Of a stretch of DNA of 64,000 nt, positions 8,921 through 19,840 are shown piece after piece (the stretch's first letter is position 1; the number at the start of each line of letters is the position of its first letter). The translations under genes were made by a program, and so were the position numbers. This stretch comes from Bryobacterales bacterium (lineage in GTDB: Bacteria; Acidobacteriota; Terriglobia; Bryobacterales; Bryobacteraceae), in the NCBI GenBank assembly GCA_020846745.1, contig JADLDI010000091.1, forward strand, positions 1-64,000, written 5' to 3'. The notes under the pieces were generated by a model. The model made no database searches and had not been told where the DNA came from. It saw only the letters and a program-made list of their open reading frames with translations.

Positions 8921-11900
8921 GTGCCGTTTGAGCTTTCGCTGATTGACCTGGTGTCGCCGTACGTTTTGCAGGGCGACACGTTCGGAGCTTGGCACGCGGT
9001 GCTGTCTATATTCCGCGTGGCCGAACATGAGATCGGCTCGGACGAGAACGGCATCACCATTCGCGGCACGGTGGACTTCGAAGGGAATCTATCGCTCGAT
9101 CCGACGAACATGTCGATGACGGCGGCGAACGCGGAAAATCATCCGCAAAACGACCCGTCGCGCCGCGACCCGTGGATCGATATTCGCGATGCGAAACTCG
9201 ATTTCCAACTTGTCGTTCCGCGCGTTGCTTCGCAGAAAGTATCGACCGCCGTGGCTGCAATCGGCAACGCCGGTAATTTCGCAAATGCCGCCGCGGTCAT
9301 TACGGCTTACGACACCAATCCGAACGACGCGCCGCCCTCGGACTATCCGACTACCGGTTTCACGCTCGATCTGCTGTTGACCACGGTGGTGCTGCGGCCG
9401 CCGTTTCTGCGCGGGGCCAAGCGCGAGCCGAATGGTCAACTCGTGCCCGATCCGCAGCACGAGCAGGTGAAGTTCACGCTGCCACGACTCAAGTTCAGAT
9501 TGCAGCAGGGTCCGCTGAACGGCGACCCGATTACGGCGGTGCTGCTGTCGGCGGGCGCCACGGGGCTGGACGATCCCGGCGACATTGCAGTGGCCGAGTT
9601 GATCAAGATGGAGCCGCCGTATGCGTTTATCGGCTCGTCGCAGGTGGTGGGGTTCGGTTTCCGCTCCGGCATTCTCGATCTGTCGAACGGATCTACGCCT
9701 CCCGATGTGCTGTCCCAATTCGGGTTTGACGAATCGTGGACGGGGCTGTATCTGCCCGAGATTCGCCTGTTTATTGCACCGCACGGGGCGCAGGATTTTG
9801 CGATCGACGCGGGTGTTGAGAACCTGCTGATCGGCGTTGGGGCATCGTCGGGCGTCACCGGCGACTTTTCGTTGCAAGTGCTGGATCAGGGCGCGGGTCC
9901 GCTGAAACTGGGCGCACGGTTCTATGACGCCGACCAACGGGGTTACGGACTGGTCCGTACGTCCGATACGACGGGAACGGTCCAGTTGCCGGAACGGTCG
10001 CGGATGGTGGCCGATGTCGAAGGCGGACGAACGCCGATCACTACCACCATCACGGTCCAAGGCAGCCCCGCGGTGCACGATCGCGTGGCCGACATCGATA
10101 TGTCGACGGCCGCGGAACGCACGATTACGATCAGCGTTACCGATTCGAGTTCACCGCAGCGCAACGGCACATTGACGATTACCGCGACACGGCGGCCGCC
10201 GGCGCAAACTATTCCGGGCACCACCACGCTGGGTCCGGTGCCCGCCGCGGTATTGACGACGACATCGATGACGCAGGGCGGAGCGACGGTGCAGCAGCCG
10301 CGTTTGATCGCTGTTGCGGAAACCGCGTCCACTGTCACCGTTGCGCTGGATACCACACCCGCGCGGCAAGCGCTTACGCAGTGGACGATTAATGGAACGC
10401 CGCGCGGGACAAGTTCGACCGTCACGGTCGACTTGCCGCCGGGCGCCGACGCCACCATTCATGCCGAGTTACCGGGCGAGAACGCTGTCGGCGAGTTCAC
10501 AGGATATTACCGTTTCGACCAGCCTCCTTACAAAGTCGGCGACCGCATCCAGACGCGCGAAGACACGAAGAACTTCGCGCGCCAAACCGACAATACACAC
10601 ACAACAACAGCCTCAGATGAAGGCACAACGTCCAACTGGCTGGGCGGCAGCGAGGTACGCTCCGCCCTGCTGCCCTTATTGCAGGGGCTTCCGAATAACA
10701 CGCCCGTCACGATTAACTGCGTCGGTTACGCGAGTTACGAAGGTCCCGCACCACCTGACACCGACAACACGAAGCGCGCGTATAACCAGGAACTGGCGGG
10801 CCGGCGAGCGATTGGGTTACGCGCGATTATCGAAGATCTGCTGGCCGCGCCGTCGAGCAACCTGGGGAGCAAGAACGTTACGGTAACCGATGCGCCGCAG
10901 GACATGACGCCCTGGCCGACGCAGGGCTATCCGGAAGTGTCGACGCGCCGGGTGTGGTGGAAGGCCATCGCATCGTGGAATGCGGCCTCTAACACTGGCG
11001 GGATTGTTGTTGAAGGCACACTCCACCGGGATCCGCAATCGAGTTCCACCACCGATCCCGTTATTGTCGATCCACCGCCTCCGCCGAACTCGCAGCCCGC
11101 TCCGCCGCCGCGCTGGTTCCGGCAAATGGGCGGCAAGGTGCGCATTGTTCGCAATCAGTTTGTCGCTTGCGAGGTGACCGCGAAAATCGATATCCAGACG
11201 GCGGCCGAAGACCGGTTGCAGGGCAGCATGCCGCCCGGAGATTCGGGTACGTTGCCGGCGGGCCAGCCGATCGGCGCCAATCCAGCCGACGGGCTGATTG
11301 ACTTCCGGCTTGTTATTCAGATCGACGACGCCACGGATACAGTCTCGATTATTGGTTATTATGGCGCCGACCCTGCGGATGTTGACGGTTTGTGGCTGTT
11401 CGGGACACGCCCCGGCCAGACACCGGCTGGTGAACCCGGCTTCGGCTTGAACTTTTTCGGGACGACGATCGTGTTCATGCCGTTGATCGATGCGGCAGTG
11501 GGCGCGGTTGCCAACGACGGAGCGCTCGCCGAACTCGGCATGACCGCGGGTATGCTTGCCATTCCAGCCGTGATCGCGGGTTTGGCAGAGGTGAACAACA
11601 GCCCCGTAAAGGTCCGCTGCGAACGAGTGATCTGGTACGGCGGCGAGGTCCAGTTCCGCTCGCGGCCCAGCGGTGTCGAGTGCGTGATTTTGTTCGACAT
11701 GGAAGCGGCGCTCAGCGTGGACGTTTCGATTAGCAATAAGACGCTGCTCAAGATCGATCGGAGCGCTCCGCTCGCTGTCCGGTATAAAGCCGTGGGCGTG
11801 CGTATTGGCGACAACCCCGCCCTGGGCCGGTTCCAGTTCAAACCCGTATTCGATGCCTCGAAGGGCTATACGATCGACGTATCGAGACCCGGCGCGATCA

Positions 11901-14900
11901 CGGTTGCTTCTCCGCTCGATCAGATATTGACAGTGCTGGGCGCGAGGGTTGCCCGCAACAACCCGCTGGTATTTGAAGTCGACCTTGGTTTTGCGGTCGA
12001 TTTGGGCGTGGTTTCGATCGAGCGCGCGCGAGTGCGCCTGAAGTTCGATCCTCTCGGCCCTCCGGAACTCACGGCGTTTGCCGCCGGCATCGATATACCC
12101 GGCGCTATCAAAGGCCGCGGGTACATGGAGATGAACGAGAACGAGATCAAAGGACAGATCGACGTCACGATCGTTCCCGTTCAGGTGCGCATTGCCGCGG
12201 GGCTGGGCGTCGCCAATATCGACGAGAACGGACGCAAGGCGACGGGTGTGATTGTCACGCTGGAGGTCGAGTTTCCCGTAGCGATTCCGCTGGGACCGTC
12301 GGGACTGGGCATCTACGGTTTCCTCGGCCTGTTTGCGATGCACTACCACCGCAAAGAGCCGCCGCCATCGAACATGGCTCCGGCGCTGGCGTGGTTGAAG
12401 AACATCGCGCAAGGGAATCCCGTAAACATCGCGGCGTGGGAGCCGAAGATCGATAACTGGGCATTCGGTGTGGGAGCGGTGCTGGGCATCATGGGCTCAA
12501 GCGTCGTCTTCAACATGAAAGGCGTCATCCTGCTGGAATTGCCAGGACCGCGCCTGCTGTTGATGATGAAGGCCAATGTGCTTGCCGTGATGCCGCAGTT
12601 GAAGGGCACGGCGGAGGGCACGTTCCTCGCCATCATCGACCTAGACATGGGCCGCGGCACGCTGACCATCGGCATTTCGGTGGACTTCAGCATTCAGCCG
12701 CTGCTGCAGATCTATATCCCGGTTGAAGCATTCTTTAACTTCAACGACCGGAAAGACTGGCACCTCTACCTGGGCCGCTACGTCGACCAGATTCACGCCA
12801 AGATCCTGGAGGTCTTTGAAGGCTCCGGTTACCTGATGCTATCGGGCAAGGGATTTGTCGCCGGCGATCTGCACAGCGACCTGCCTGTTCCGGTGAAAGG
12901 GTTTGCAATCTCAACCGGCCTGCACGTTTCATTCGTGTGGGGCAGCAAGAGCATCCGCCTGTATGCGGAAGTGGCGGCGGGGTTTGACGCGGTGCTCGGG
13001 TTTGACCCGTTCCGCCTTACCGGCATTCTTTACGTGCGCGGCACGCTGCACGTCTTCATCATCGACCTCAGCGCTTGGGCGAACCTGACGGTGGATATCG
13101 GCGAGAAGCCGGACGGCTCGAAGGTATCGAGGATTTCGGGCGAAATCTGCGGACGGATCGAGTTCCTGTTCTTCACGATTGAAGGTTGTGTGGATTTCGC
13201 GATCGGCTCCAGTTCGGTCCCCGCAGTCACTCCGCCCGAACTGTTCCAGTCGCTTAAACTCGTTAGCCGGTCGCCCGCGCTTGCGGTTGGGACAGGCGTT
13301 GATAAACCGATCGACGGCGGTATTGCCGAAGGCGTCAAGGCCGACGCACAACCACCGGCGCCGCCCGATCCACCACCGCCGGCGCCGGTTGGGCAACCGC
13401 AGCCGGAGGTCCCGCTGACGGATCGCCGCGTACCGATCGACGCCATTCCACTGGTGATGATGGCGATGCCGCCCGTGACCGCGAGCACTGAGTATCACTT
13501 CCGCGGAGCGAGCGTGAACCTGGCGCCCGGCCCTGGCACACCTGAGGCGCCGGCCGATGGCTGGGTGCAGAAGGGCAACGACGTTTTCCAGTACACGCTC
13601 AAGAAGGTGGAACTGATCGGCGAGTTGTTGGATGGTTCGACCCCCGCTGTCTGGTGGCCGCAGAAAGCCGGCGACGAGGCGATGGAGGCGCAACTGGCGC
13701 TGCTCAGTTGGGTGCCCGATCCGACGCCCAAGGCGATCGAGAAGAGCAAGTTCCTGGAAGAGACGATCAAGGAAACGTGGGGCACTGTGTGCGAACCGGC
13801 CGCCCCGCCGACCTCTGTTCTGTGGACGTTTCTGCAGGAGCCGTTCGGACCGTCGCTCTATGGCTGGATGCTCGATGGTGAGCCTTGGCCCGACCCGCCG
13901 AACACGGTGCGGTCGCAACCGCCGCCCACGAAGCTGAAGGTGACGGAGCGCTGGCGCACCAGCGTTTACACAATCGATACGCTTACCGGCATCATCCCGG
14001 CTGAGATTGTGGGTGCGCCCGTGATCTGCCCGCCGAAACGGCCTGAGCCGGGCACGCCTGGCACGACGGTTCCCGGCACTTCTACTACATCGCCGGGCAC
14101 GACGGTGCCTCCGGTTGCGCCGCCGCTCACAACGATTCCGGGTACGTTCATTCCGATTACAATTACGAACCCGCTTCTACCGGTGACGACAACCGTGCGG
14201 CCCACGTTCAGGGCGGGCCTGGCGAATCCGATCGCGGCGGCTAAAGGCCGGAAACGGCCGGACCTGTTGCCGCTCGCGAACGTTACTGTGTCCGACATGG
14301 TCCGCATGGCGAATAATGGCGAACCGATTACGCGGGCCATGATGACGAGTTTGAACGTCACGGCCGCCGCCGCCGCAACCAATCCCGACAGCCGCTGCAC
14401 CTCCCGAGTGCTGGCCGCTCCGATGATGGACTCGCGCCCGCTGCAGCCGTTCGGAGGCGAGCAACGGCTCGAACAGATTGAAGCCGGATGGAAGCGGCGT
14501 AAGTTCAAACCCGGTCCGTTCGACGACGCCGTCGTGTTCCATACGGGGCAGGTGGAGACGGCAACGTTCTACCTGTTCGTGTGGCGCGAAATCCTTGCGT
14601 CGCGCATCGTCGTCGTGTCGGCCACCGATGGCAACGACCAGGTATTCCAGCAGGTAACGGTCGACACTTCGATGGCCATGCCTCCGGCGACCTTCCCCGG
14701 CCGCTGGGTGGATCCGAATGGCCCGTGGTTCGATGAAACCGTGCATGTGGCGCAGCATCAAGCGTCCATGCAACAGGCGGGATATCTCGGCGTGATCGTC
14801 ACCATCAAAGGACACGAGAAAGCCGACCGTATCCAGATCGGGCTGAAGCCGCAACCGCCGGAGTGGCACCGGAAAGTAACGCGGCGCCCGTTCTTTGTAG

Positions 14901-16204
14901 CCGCCATTGAAGCGCTGCATTCCGCCGAGTTCTGGCGTCACGATTACGACACCAAGGAACAGAAGAAGAAGCAGGGTGTGCTTGAAGGCGCGCTATCGGC
15001 CGGCAGTTCCGGGAATGCGCTGCTCAGACCAGATACCGCTTACGCCGTGAAGGTTACTTATGACGCTTCGCGCGGTAAGCGTCCACCAGGACAGGGCGTT
15101 TCCGACAAGTCGGACTTTCCCGATGTGCAACAGACGTTCTGGTTCTACACGGAAAGGGAGGCTCCGCGCCGGTTGGACCCGTGGATGATGTGTTCCGCGC
15201 CTGAGGATGGAGAACATCATTACTTCGGCGAAATTCCGCTTCGCATCGTGTTCAACAGTGAAGATGTCGGCCGCATCTATGACGCATACGGCAAGGAGCT
15301 GCGAGTGAAACTGCGTGCTTCCTCGTTCCGTCCGCTGCCATCGACCCCGCAGGCGCCGCATCCGCTGCCCTTAACACCCGATCACCTGCTGCCGGTGAAA
15401 GGCAGCCTGTTATCTCCGTGGGAAGAGGTTGTGGAAGACCTGCTGACCAATTCGTGCGTGCCCATCAGTGGTGAACGCACGCGCCACTCAATGGTGGTCA
15501 TGCCGATCCCGCTGGAGCCCTTCACGGACTACATTCTCGATATCGAGATGGTCGACAAGGGCGCTGCCGCTAACGCCACGGGACCTTCGGTGTGGCGCAT
15601 CGGCTTCTCCACGGGACGGTTCGCGACAGTCGACAGGTTCGCGCTGTCGTTCCAGCTTGACCGTGTACTGCACCGGTACTCGAAACCGGGAGAGTTGCAG
15701 GCCATCGGAACAGCGCCGTGGGCCGGTAATCCGCAAGGGAACCAACTGGATCAGGCGATGATCGATGCGGGTCTTGAACCGATGGGCGTTCCATCGGCCC
15801 CGCGCATTGTGGTGTTCTGGGAAACCAACGGACCGACTCCGCAACCCGCGGCGGTGCTGGTGGACGCTTCGGAACCCATGTGGCGGAGCCGCAAGATTCC
15901 GCGCAAGGTGGTGGATGCGACACCACCGAACGCGGAACGCTACGAGTTGACGCAGGTGGAATGGCTGAAGCTGGAGCAGCAGGCCGGAGGCGACGCGATT
16001 GTCGACAAGATCGTGAAAGCGCCGGGAGGTCAACGCGCGCTTATCAGCCTGAAACCCAATTCACGCGGCAAGAAGTTGAAGCTCGGGCTGCGCCAGGTCG
16101 CAATGAAGGAGCCTTACCTCGACGGTCCGGCGGCTACGGATCAGTTGTTCACCATTGTCGAAACCATACTGAACCGTGCGCCGTGGGAAGAGGAGGAAGA
16201 CTAA
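8921..16204 (+). CDS. Giant protein (2427 aa) with OmpA-like segment and DUF6603-like region
   Basis: First of three coupled giant genes. The GTG start at 8921 is set by AAGGAGG at 8910-8916. There is no signal peptide. Residues 1-330 are beta-rich and unassigned. A segment at about 530-680 looks like an OmpA-type peptidoglycan-binding fold: VTINCVGYASYEGP, then YNQELAGRRAIGLRAIIEDL. From about 735 to 1425 runs a long region of alternating beta strands and hydrophobic patches (for example GIYGFLGLFAMHY, LLLMMKANVLAVM) that resembles DUF6603. A Pro-rich linker (about 1470-1505) and a Thr/Pro linker (about 1705-1760) separate further beta domains. The gene ends at TAA 16202-16204, sharing one base with the next ATG. 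Function is unknown; the DUF6603 match is from memory. Confidence 0.85.
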   Translation: MPFELSLIDLVSPYVLQGDTFGAWHAVLSIFRVAEHEIGSDENGITIRGTVDFEGNLSLDPTNMSMTAANAENHPQNDPSRRDPWIDIRDAKLDFQLVVPRVASQKVSTAVAAIGNAGNFANAAAVITAYDTNPNDAPPSDYPTTGFTLDLLLTTVVLRPPFLRGAKREPNGQLVPDPQHEQVKFTLPRLKFRLQQGPLNGDPITAVLLSAGATGLDDPGDIAVAELIKMEPPYAFIGSSQVVGFGFRSGILDLSNGSTPPDVLSQFGFDESWTGLYLPEIRLFIAPHGAQDFAIDAGVENLLIGVGASSGVTGDFSLQVLDQGAGPLKLGARFYDADQRGYGLVRTSDTTGTVQLPERSRMVADVEGGRTPITTTITVQGSPAVHDRVADIDMSTAAERTITISVTDSSSPQRNGTLTITATRRPPAQTIPGTTTLGPVPAAVLTTTSMTQGGATVQQPRLIAVAETASTVTVALDTTPARQALTQWTINGTPRGTSSTVTVDLPPGADATIHAELPGENAVGEFTGYYRFDQPPYKVGDRIQTREDTKNFARQTDNTHTTTASDEGTTSNWLGGSEVRSALLPLLQGLPNNTPVTINCVGYASYEGPAPPDTDNTKRAYNQELAGRRAIGLRAIIEDLLAAPSSNLGSKNVTVTDAPQDMTPWPTQGYPEVSTRRVWWKAIASWNAASNTGGIVVEGTLHRDPQSSSTTDPVIVDPPPPPNSQPAPPPRWFRQMGGKVRIVRNQFVACEVTAKIDIQTAAEDRLQGSMPPGDSGTLPAGQPIGANPADGLIDFRLVIQIDDATDTVSIIGYYGADPADVDGLWLFGTRPGQTPAGEPGFGLNFFGTTIVFMPLIDAAVGAVANDGALAELGMTAGMLAIPAVIAGLAEVNNSPVKVRCERVIWYGGEVQFRSRPSGVECVILFDMEAALSVDVSISNKTLLKIDRSAPLAVRYKAVGVRIGDNPALGRFQFKPVFDASKGYTIDVSRPGAITVASPLDQILTVLGARVARNNPLVFEVDLGFAVDLGVVSIERARVRLKFDPLGPPELTAFAAGIDIPGAIKGRGYMEMNENEIKGQIDVTIVPVQVRIAAGLGVANIDENGRKATGVIVTLEVEFPVAIPLGPSGLGIYGFLGLFAMHYHRKEPPPSNMAPALAWLKNIAQGNPVNIAAWEPKIDNWAFGVGAVLGIMGSSVVFNMKGVILLELPGPRLLLMMKANVLAVMPQLKGTAEGTFLAIIDLDMGRGTLTIGISVDFSIQPLLQIYIPVEAFFNFNDRKDWHLYLGRYVDQIHAKILEVFEGSGYLMLSGKGFVAGDLHSDLPVPVKGFAISTGLHVSFVWGSKSIRLYAEVAAGFDAVLGFDPFRLTGILYVRGTLHVFIIDLSAWANLTVDIGEKPDGSKVSRISGEICGRIEFLFFTIEGCVDFAIGSSSVPAVTPPELFQSLKLVSRSPALAVGTGVDKPIDGGIAEGVKADAQPPAPPDPPPPAPVGQPQPEVPLTDRRVPIDAIPLVMMAMPPVTASTEYHFRGASVNLAPGPGTPEAPADGWVQKGNDVFQYTLKKVELIGELLDGSTPAVWWPQKAGDEAMEAQLALLSWVPDPTPKAIEKSKFLEETIKETWGTVCEPAAPPTSVLWTFLQEPFGPSLYGWMLDGEPWPDPPNTVRSQPPPTKLKVTERWRTSVYTIDTLTGIIPAEIVGAPVICPPKRPEPGTPGTTVPGTSTTSPGTTVPPVAPPLTTIPGTFIPITITNPLLPVTTTVRPTFRAGLANPIAAAKGRKRPDLLPLANVTVSDMVRMANNGEPITRAMMTSLNVTAAAAATNPDSRCTSRVLAAPMMDSRPLQPFGGEQRLEQIEAGWKRRKFKPGPFDDAVVFHTGQVETATFYLFVWREILASRIVVVSATDGNDQVFQQVTVDTSMAMPPATFPGRWVDPNGPWFDETVHVAQHQASMQQAGYLGVIVTIKGHEKADRIQIGLKPQPPEWHRKVTRRPFFVAAIEALHSAEFWRHDYDTKEQKKKQGVLEGALSAGSSGNALLRPDTAYAVKVTYDASRGKRPPGQGVSDKSDFPDVQQTFWFYTEREAPRRLDPWMMCSAPEDGEHHYFGEIPLRIVFNSEDVGRIYDAYGKELRVKLRASSFRPLPSTPQAPHPLPLTPDHLLPVKGSLLSPWEEVVEDLLTNSCVPISGERTRHSMVVMPIPLEPFTDYILDIEMVDKGAAANATGPSVWRIGFSTGRFATVDRFALSFQLDRVLHRYSKPGELQAIGTAPWAGNPQGNQLDQAMIDAGLEPMGVPSAPRIVVFWETNGPTPQPAAVLVDASEPMWRSRKIPRKVVDATPPNAERYELTQVEWLKLEQQAGGDAIVDKIVKAPGGQRALISLKPNSRGKKLKLGLRQVAMKEPYLDGPAATDQLFTIVETILNRAPWEEEED

Positions 16205-19200
16205 TGGCCTACATAGTCGATAGCACCAAGTTCCAGGCCGAAGGGGCGTACATGCGGTGGAATTTGATCGCGCAGAGACTCGGGATCGGCATTGCCGGGA
16301 CCGCCGCGCCCAAGTTCCCCGAAACGCTGCAACTGCGCTGGACGCTCAAAGACGAACTCGGTTTTCCTTCCGAACCGTTCCTTGTGTGGCGGCGGCACAA
16401 GAGCCTTCGCGCGCCCAAAGAGATTAATGCGGAGATCTCGACGCTCGGCATTTTCGGGAACGCGCACCTGGTGGATTTGAAAGGCGCTTACACGGTCGTG
16501 GATATCACGCTCACCAGCGTTACCGCGGGCGTTGTGATGGCGTTCGCCGGAGCGCCGCTGGTCAGCAGCATTGTCACGCTCGCTCCCCTGGCGGCGGGCA
16601 ACAACGTGGTGGTCCGCGTAGCTGCGCCGTCGATCGAAGGGTTGCTGGTCTCGGTCAACTGCACCATCAACGCCATCGCGGGCATCAAGACCGACGATCT
16701 TTCAGCCTCCGCCGGTTGGGAGAAATTGGAATCGGTGGGCATTCCGGTCAAGAAATCGGACTGGGCCGGCATCGGCAATCACGGCGTCGACCAGGGCATA
16801 TTCGGTGCCTTCACGAATGCGCAGGCTGCTGCCGTGAACCGGCTTGAACGCGGTGCGCCGCCGTTTGGCTGGAGCCCTAAGCTCGACGCAACTACACCCG
16901 CGCCGCCATGGACCGCGCCAGGGTTCGGCCCGCTGATTACGGAACTGAACCAGACCGTTCTGGCCGACCTGCGGCAGATCGCCGGGTTGCCCGCCGCACA
17001 GCACGCCGCGGCGAGGATCGACAAGCCGATGCCCCCGCCTGAGAACTCTTCCGGACAGGCGATGTCTGAGCCAGGCAGCACATCCAAGGTTTCGCCGCTC
17101 AGCATGCTGTACATGGGCGCGGGCGCCGATTGTTTCGCTTGCCTCGCGCTCGGCTTTGGCACGGCGTATCCGGTGGTTTTCATCAACACGGGAGCGGCGT
17201 CGTTTTCCGCGCTCGACTACGACTACATGATCACGGCGCATTACGAGAAGAGCGCAGCGCAGCCGTCGCCGATCGATTACGCAGCCATCGTACCGACGCC
17301 GTCAGCAGCCGTTCCTCCGCCTGTTCCGGCCAACCTGCTGGAAGATTTCATGGGGCACATACGTCCGCTTGCGCCCGACGGCAACTGGCGCGGATCTGTG
17401 CGTGTGTCTTGGGATAAGCCTGTTCCGATTCCGCTGTTCCGTGCACGGTCGTACGCATTCGCCCGCGCCGGCATCGCGCCCGCATCGCCGGCGGTGCTGG
17501 TGATGAACCAGCGCGCGTCTGGCGGACCGCTGCCGATCGCGGTCAACTACTTCACCAACGCACAGGACCAGGAACCGAACCGGCTTTCGGGAGTGGATCG
17601 CGAACTCGCGATTCCCTCGAACCCCGGAACCCGCTCGAGTAAATACGCAGTCGCACACCAGGACATCTTCGGGCAGTGGAGCGTGTGGAGCACCATCAAC
17701 TCTACCGTTCAACAACCGCCGGTCGATAAGGTACGCATTGTTTCGGCGGAGTTCAAGTTCACGTCGGTCCCGACTCCGCCCAACGCCAAGTGCCCCGCGA
17801 ACCTGGTGATCGAGTTTCTGTGGGATTGGCGGATCCGTTCGCCGCAGACCATCGGTTTCCGCGGGCGCTTGCACGCAGCCTCTTATCATGGGGAACCCCC
17901 GCCCGACACGACGCTGCCCACGGCGTTTCAAACCAGGCTGGCTGGGCCGTTCACGAATACGTTCACGCTCAACTTCAATGTACTCGCGGCGAACGGAGCG
18001 CCGACATCCAGTTGGCCCGGTTATAATCCGCTGCAGCACTGCCAGGCGCTCAACCCCGAGGGCGATAGCCAGGTCGCGTTCGGCAATGCGCAGGGCAATG
18101 AAGGACGCCGGTACCGCGTCACGATTCCCGGGTTTGAACTTGATTTCGCGTCCACGGGCCACATCGGGCTTGCGCTCTGGGCGCAGGCACGCGAAGCGAT
18201 TGCGCCCGCGCGGTTCGGCCCCTGGAGCCCCGAACCGAGTGTAATCGCCACCTCCGACCCGCGGCCGCCCGTGATCACGCCCGACATCGTTACGCTGTCA
18301 AGTCTGCCCGACGCGGCCGGCGAATCGCATGCTGTTTTGAGCTGGTCCGGCACACCCGGCGCGGAAGGGTACTTCATCTACGAATCGACGGAAACCAAGC
18401 TTCTGAAGGCTGTGGGCGATCCCGAGCCCGATCCCGACAAGACGCTCAGTCTGCGCCTGACGCGATTGCTTCAGATCTTCGACGCGAACCCGAATGCGCG
18501 CCGCACTGAGTTCACACGCCGGAACAGCCGGCTGATCAAAGCGGCCAGCGCCGATGTGACGCTGCCGCGCGGGTCTACGGCGATTCACGTGTTTGTGGTT
18601 TTGGGCGTCAGCGCCGGACAGGTGGAAGCCGCATGGCCCACCAGTTCGGCAGCGCTTTATGCGTTTGCCGTGCCGCGCGTGCCGAAGCCGGGTACACCGA
18701 TGATCGAGGTGGCGCCGTTCCTCGACAAGAATGTGAACCCGAACGTCTACCGGGCGAAGGTTCGCGTGACGACGCGAAAGGGGCCGATCGTGAGCCGCAT
18801 CGAACTGCATCGTGTGCGGGTGGACGATGCAGCTAAGGAATTGGACACAATGGGTCCGCCGGTGCTGGCCATTGATGAAATGACTGCCGGCTGGACTCCT
18901 AAGAACGAGCCCGAGCCGCACATCGTGGCCGAGGTTCAGGAAACACCCAGCGGTTCGTGGAAGCGTGTCTGGTATCGGGCCGCGGCGTGGTCGCAGCCCG
19001 ACCCGCTTCGAGGCACGCTCACCGCGCGTTCACCCGCCAGCACAGCCGCCTGGGTGGTGATCCCGCCCTCTACTCCACCGAACTTGTCGCAATTGACGCT
19101 GGATTGGCCCGGTGGCGATCCGGAAGACGTGTTGGTGAAGTGGACCAGCACGGCGACTTTGAAGAAGACACCGCTTGGCACCCACAAACTATCGATCAGT

Positions 19201-19836
19201 GCGAAGCGTGTGGGCGCTCCGCCCGGCGAGACTCCGCTGATCGCTTTTGAAGGCGACATCAATACGCTGGGCCTGACACAACCGGTTACCGGGAGCGGCG
19301 CGTGGCGGATTGACGGCGCCAAGCCACAGCAGTACCGCGCGATGGTTCGCCGGGCCAATCTGAACGATGCGGTTCAACTGACGCTGCGCATCACCGATCC
19401 GCTGGGCCGCACGAGTGAAGCGCTCGCGACCATCAAATCGGGGCACATCTTGCCCGATCCGGTGCTCGGCGACTTTCAACTCAAGCCGAGCGTTGCGCCG
19501 CCCGGCAGCAGCCTCGAATGGAAGAGCACGACGCCGGTCGACATCGGCCCGTACACGTTGCGCGTCACGGTCAACCGGCCGCCGCGCCGCCTGTTTCCGA
19601 ACGGACCGCTAATTCCACAGCCGCCCGTAGTGCTTGAGATGGCCTTGGCCGACGTGCCGCTGGATGAGCCCGGTCCCGTTCCCGCGGGCCTCGATCCGCT
19701 GCGCATCCGGCGCATGCCCGGCGCCGGACCCAACTTCAGCTATTACGCCTTCGTCCGCGTGCCCTTCACGCAAATCAACGTGCGGCTGACGTCTCCGGAC
19801 GGCCGCGTAGCCCAGCACACACAGTTGCCGAGTTGA
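16204..19836 (+). CDS. Giant protein (1210 aa) with Fn3-like beta modules
   Basis: Second gene of the giant trio. The start is ATG 16204-16206 in a TAATG junction with the previous stop, so translation is coupled; the same frame is open further upstream but that part lies inside the first gene. It has no signal peptide and no clear membrane helix. The N-terminal 200 residues form an unassigned domain. The rest looks like a string of fibronectin-III or Ig-like modules joined by Pro-rich turns, for example FGQWSVWSTINSTVQQPPVD near residue 490, AVLSWSGTPGAEGYFIYEST near 710, and DPLGRTSEALATIKSGHILP near 1060. These modules suggest an adhesive, scaffold or fibre role. No catalytic motif was recognised. 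Confidence 0.85.
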   Translation: MAYIVDSTKFQAEGAYMRWNLIAQRLGIGIAGTAAPKFPETLQLRWTLKDELGFPSEPFLVWRRHKSLRAPKEINAEISTLGIFGNAHLVDLKGAYTVVDITLTSVTAGVVMAFAGAPLVSSIVTLAPLAAGNNVVVRVAAPSIEGLLVSVNCTINAIAGIKTDDLSASAGWEKLESVGIPVKKSDWAGIGNHGVDQGIFGAFTNAQAAAVNRLERGAPPFGWSPKLDATTPAPPWTAPGFGPLITELNQTVLADLRQIAGLPAAQHAAARIDKPMPPPENSSGQAMSEPGSTSKVSPLSMLYMGAGADCFACLALGFGTAYPVVFINTGAASFSALDYDYMITAHYEKSAAQPSPIDYAAIVPTPSAAVPPPVPANLLEDFMGHIRPLAPDGNWRGSVRVSWDKPVPIPLFRARSYAFARAGIAPASPAVLVMNQRASGGPLPIAVNYFTNAQDQEPNRLSGVDRELAIPSNPGTRSSKYAVAHQDIFGQWSVWSTINSTVQQPPVDKVRIVSAEFKFTSVPTPPNAKCPANLVIEFLWDWRIRSPQTIGFRGRLHAASYHGEPPPDTTLPTAFQTRLAGPFTNTFTLNFNVLAANGAPTSSWPGYNPLQHCQALNPEGDSQVAFGNAQGNEGRRYRVTIPGFELDFASTGHIGLALWAQAREAIAPARFGPWSPEPSVIATSDPRPPVITPDIVTLSSLPDAAGESHAVLSWSGTPGAEGYFIYESTETKLLKAVGDPEPDPDKTLSLRLTRLLQIFDANPNARRTEFTRRNSRLIKAASADVTLPRGSTAIHVFVVLGVSAGQVEAAWPTSSAALYAFAVPRVPKPGTPMIEVAPFLDKNVNPNVYRAKVRVTTRKGPIVSRIELHRVRVDDAAKELDTMGPPVLAIDEMTAGWTPKNEPEPHIVAEVQETPSGSWKRVWYRAAAWSQPDPLRGTLTARSPASTAAWVVIPPSTPPNLSQLTLDWPGGDPEDVLVKWTSTATLKKTPLGTHKLSISAKRVGAPPGETPLIAFEGDINTLGLTQPVTGSGAWRIDGAKPQQYRAMVRRANLNDAVQLTLRITDPLGRTSEALATIKSGHILPDPVLGDFQLKPSVAPPGSSLEWKSTTPVDIGPYTLRVTVNRPPRRLFPNGPLIPQPPVVLEMALADVPLDEPGPVPAGLDPLRIRRMPGAGPNFSYYAFVRVPFTQINVRLTSPDGRVAQHTQLPS

Positions 19837-19840
19837 TGCC

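Noticed and set aside
15880..16203. In-frame upstream extension of the second giant gene
   Set aside because: It lies wholly inside the first gene; the TAATG junction at 16202-16206 gives the coupled start.
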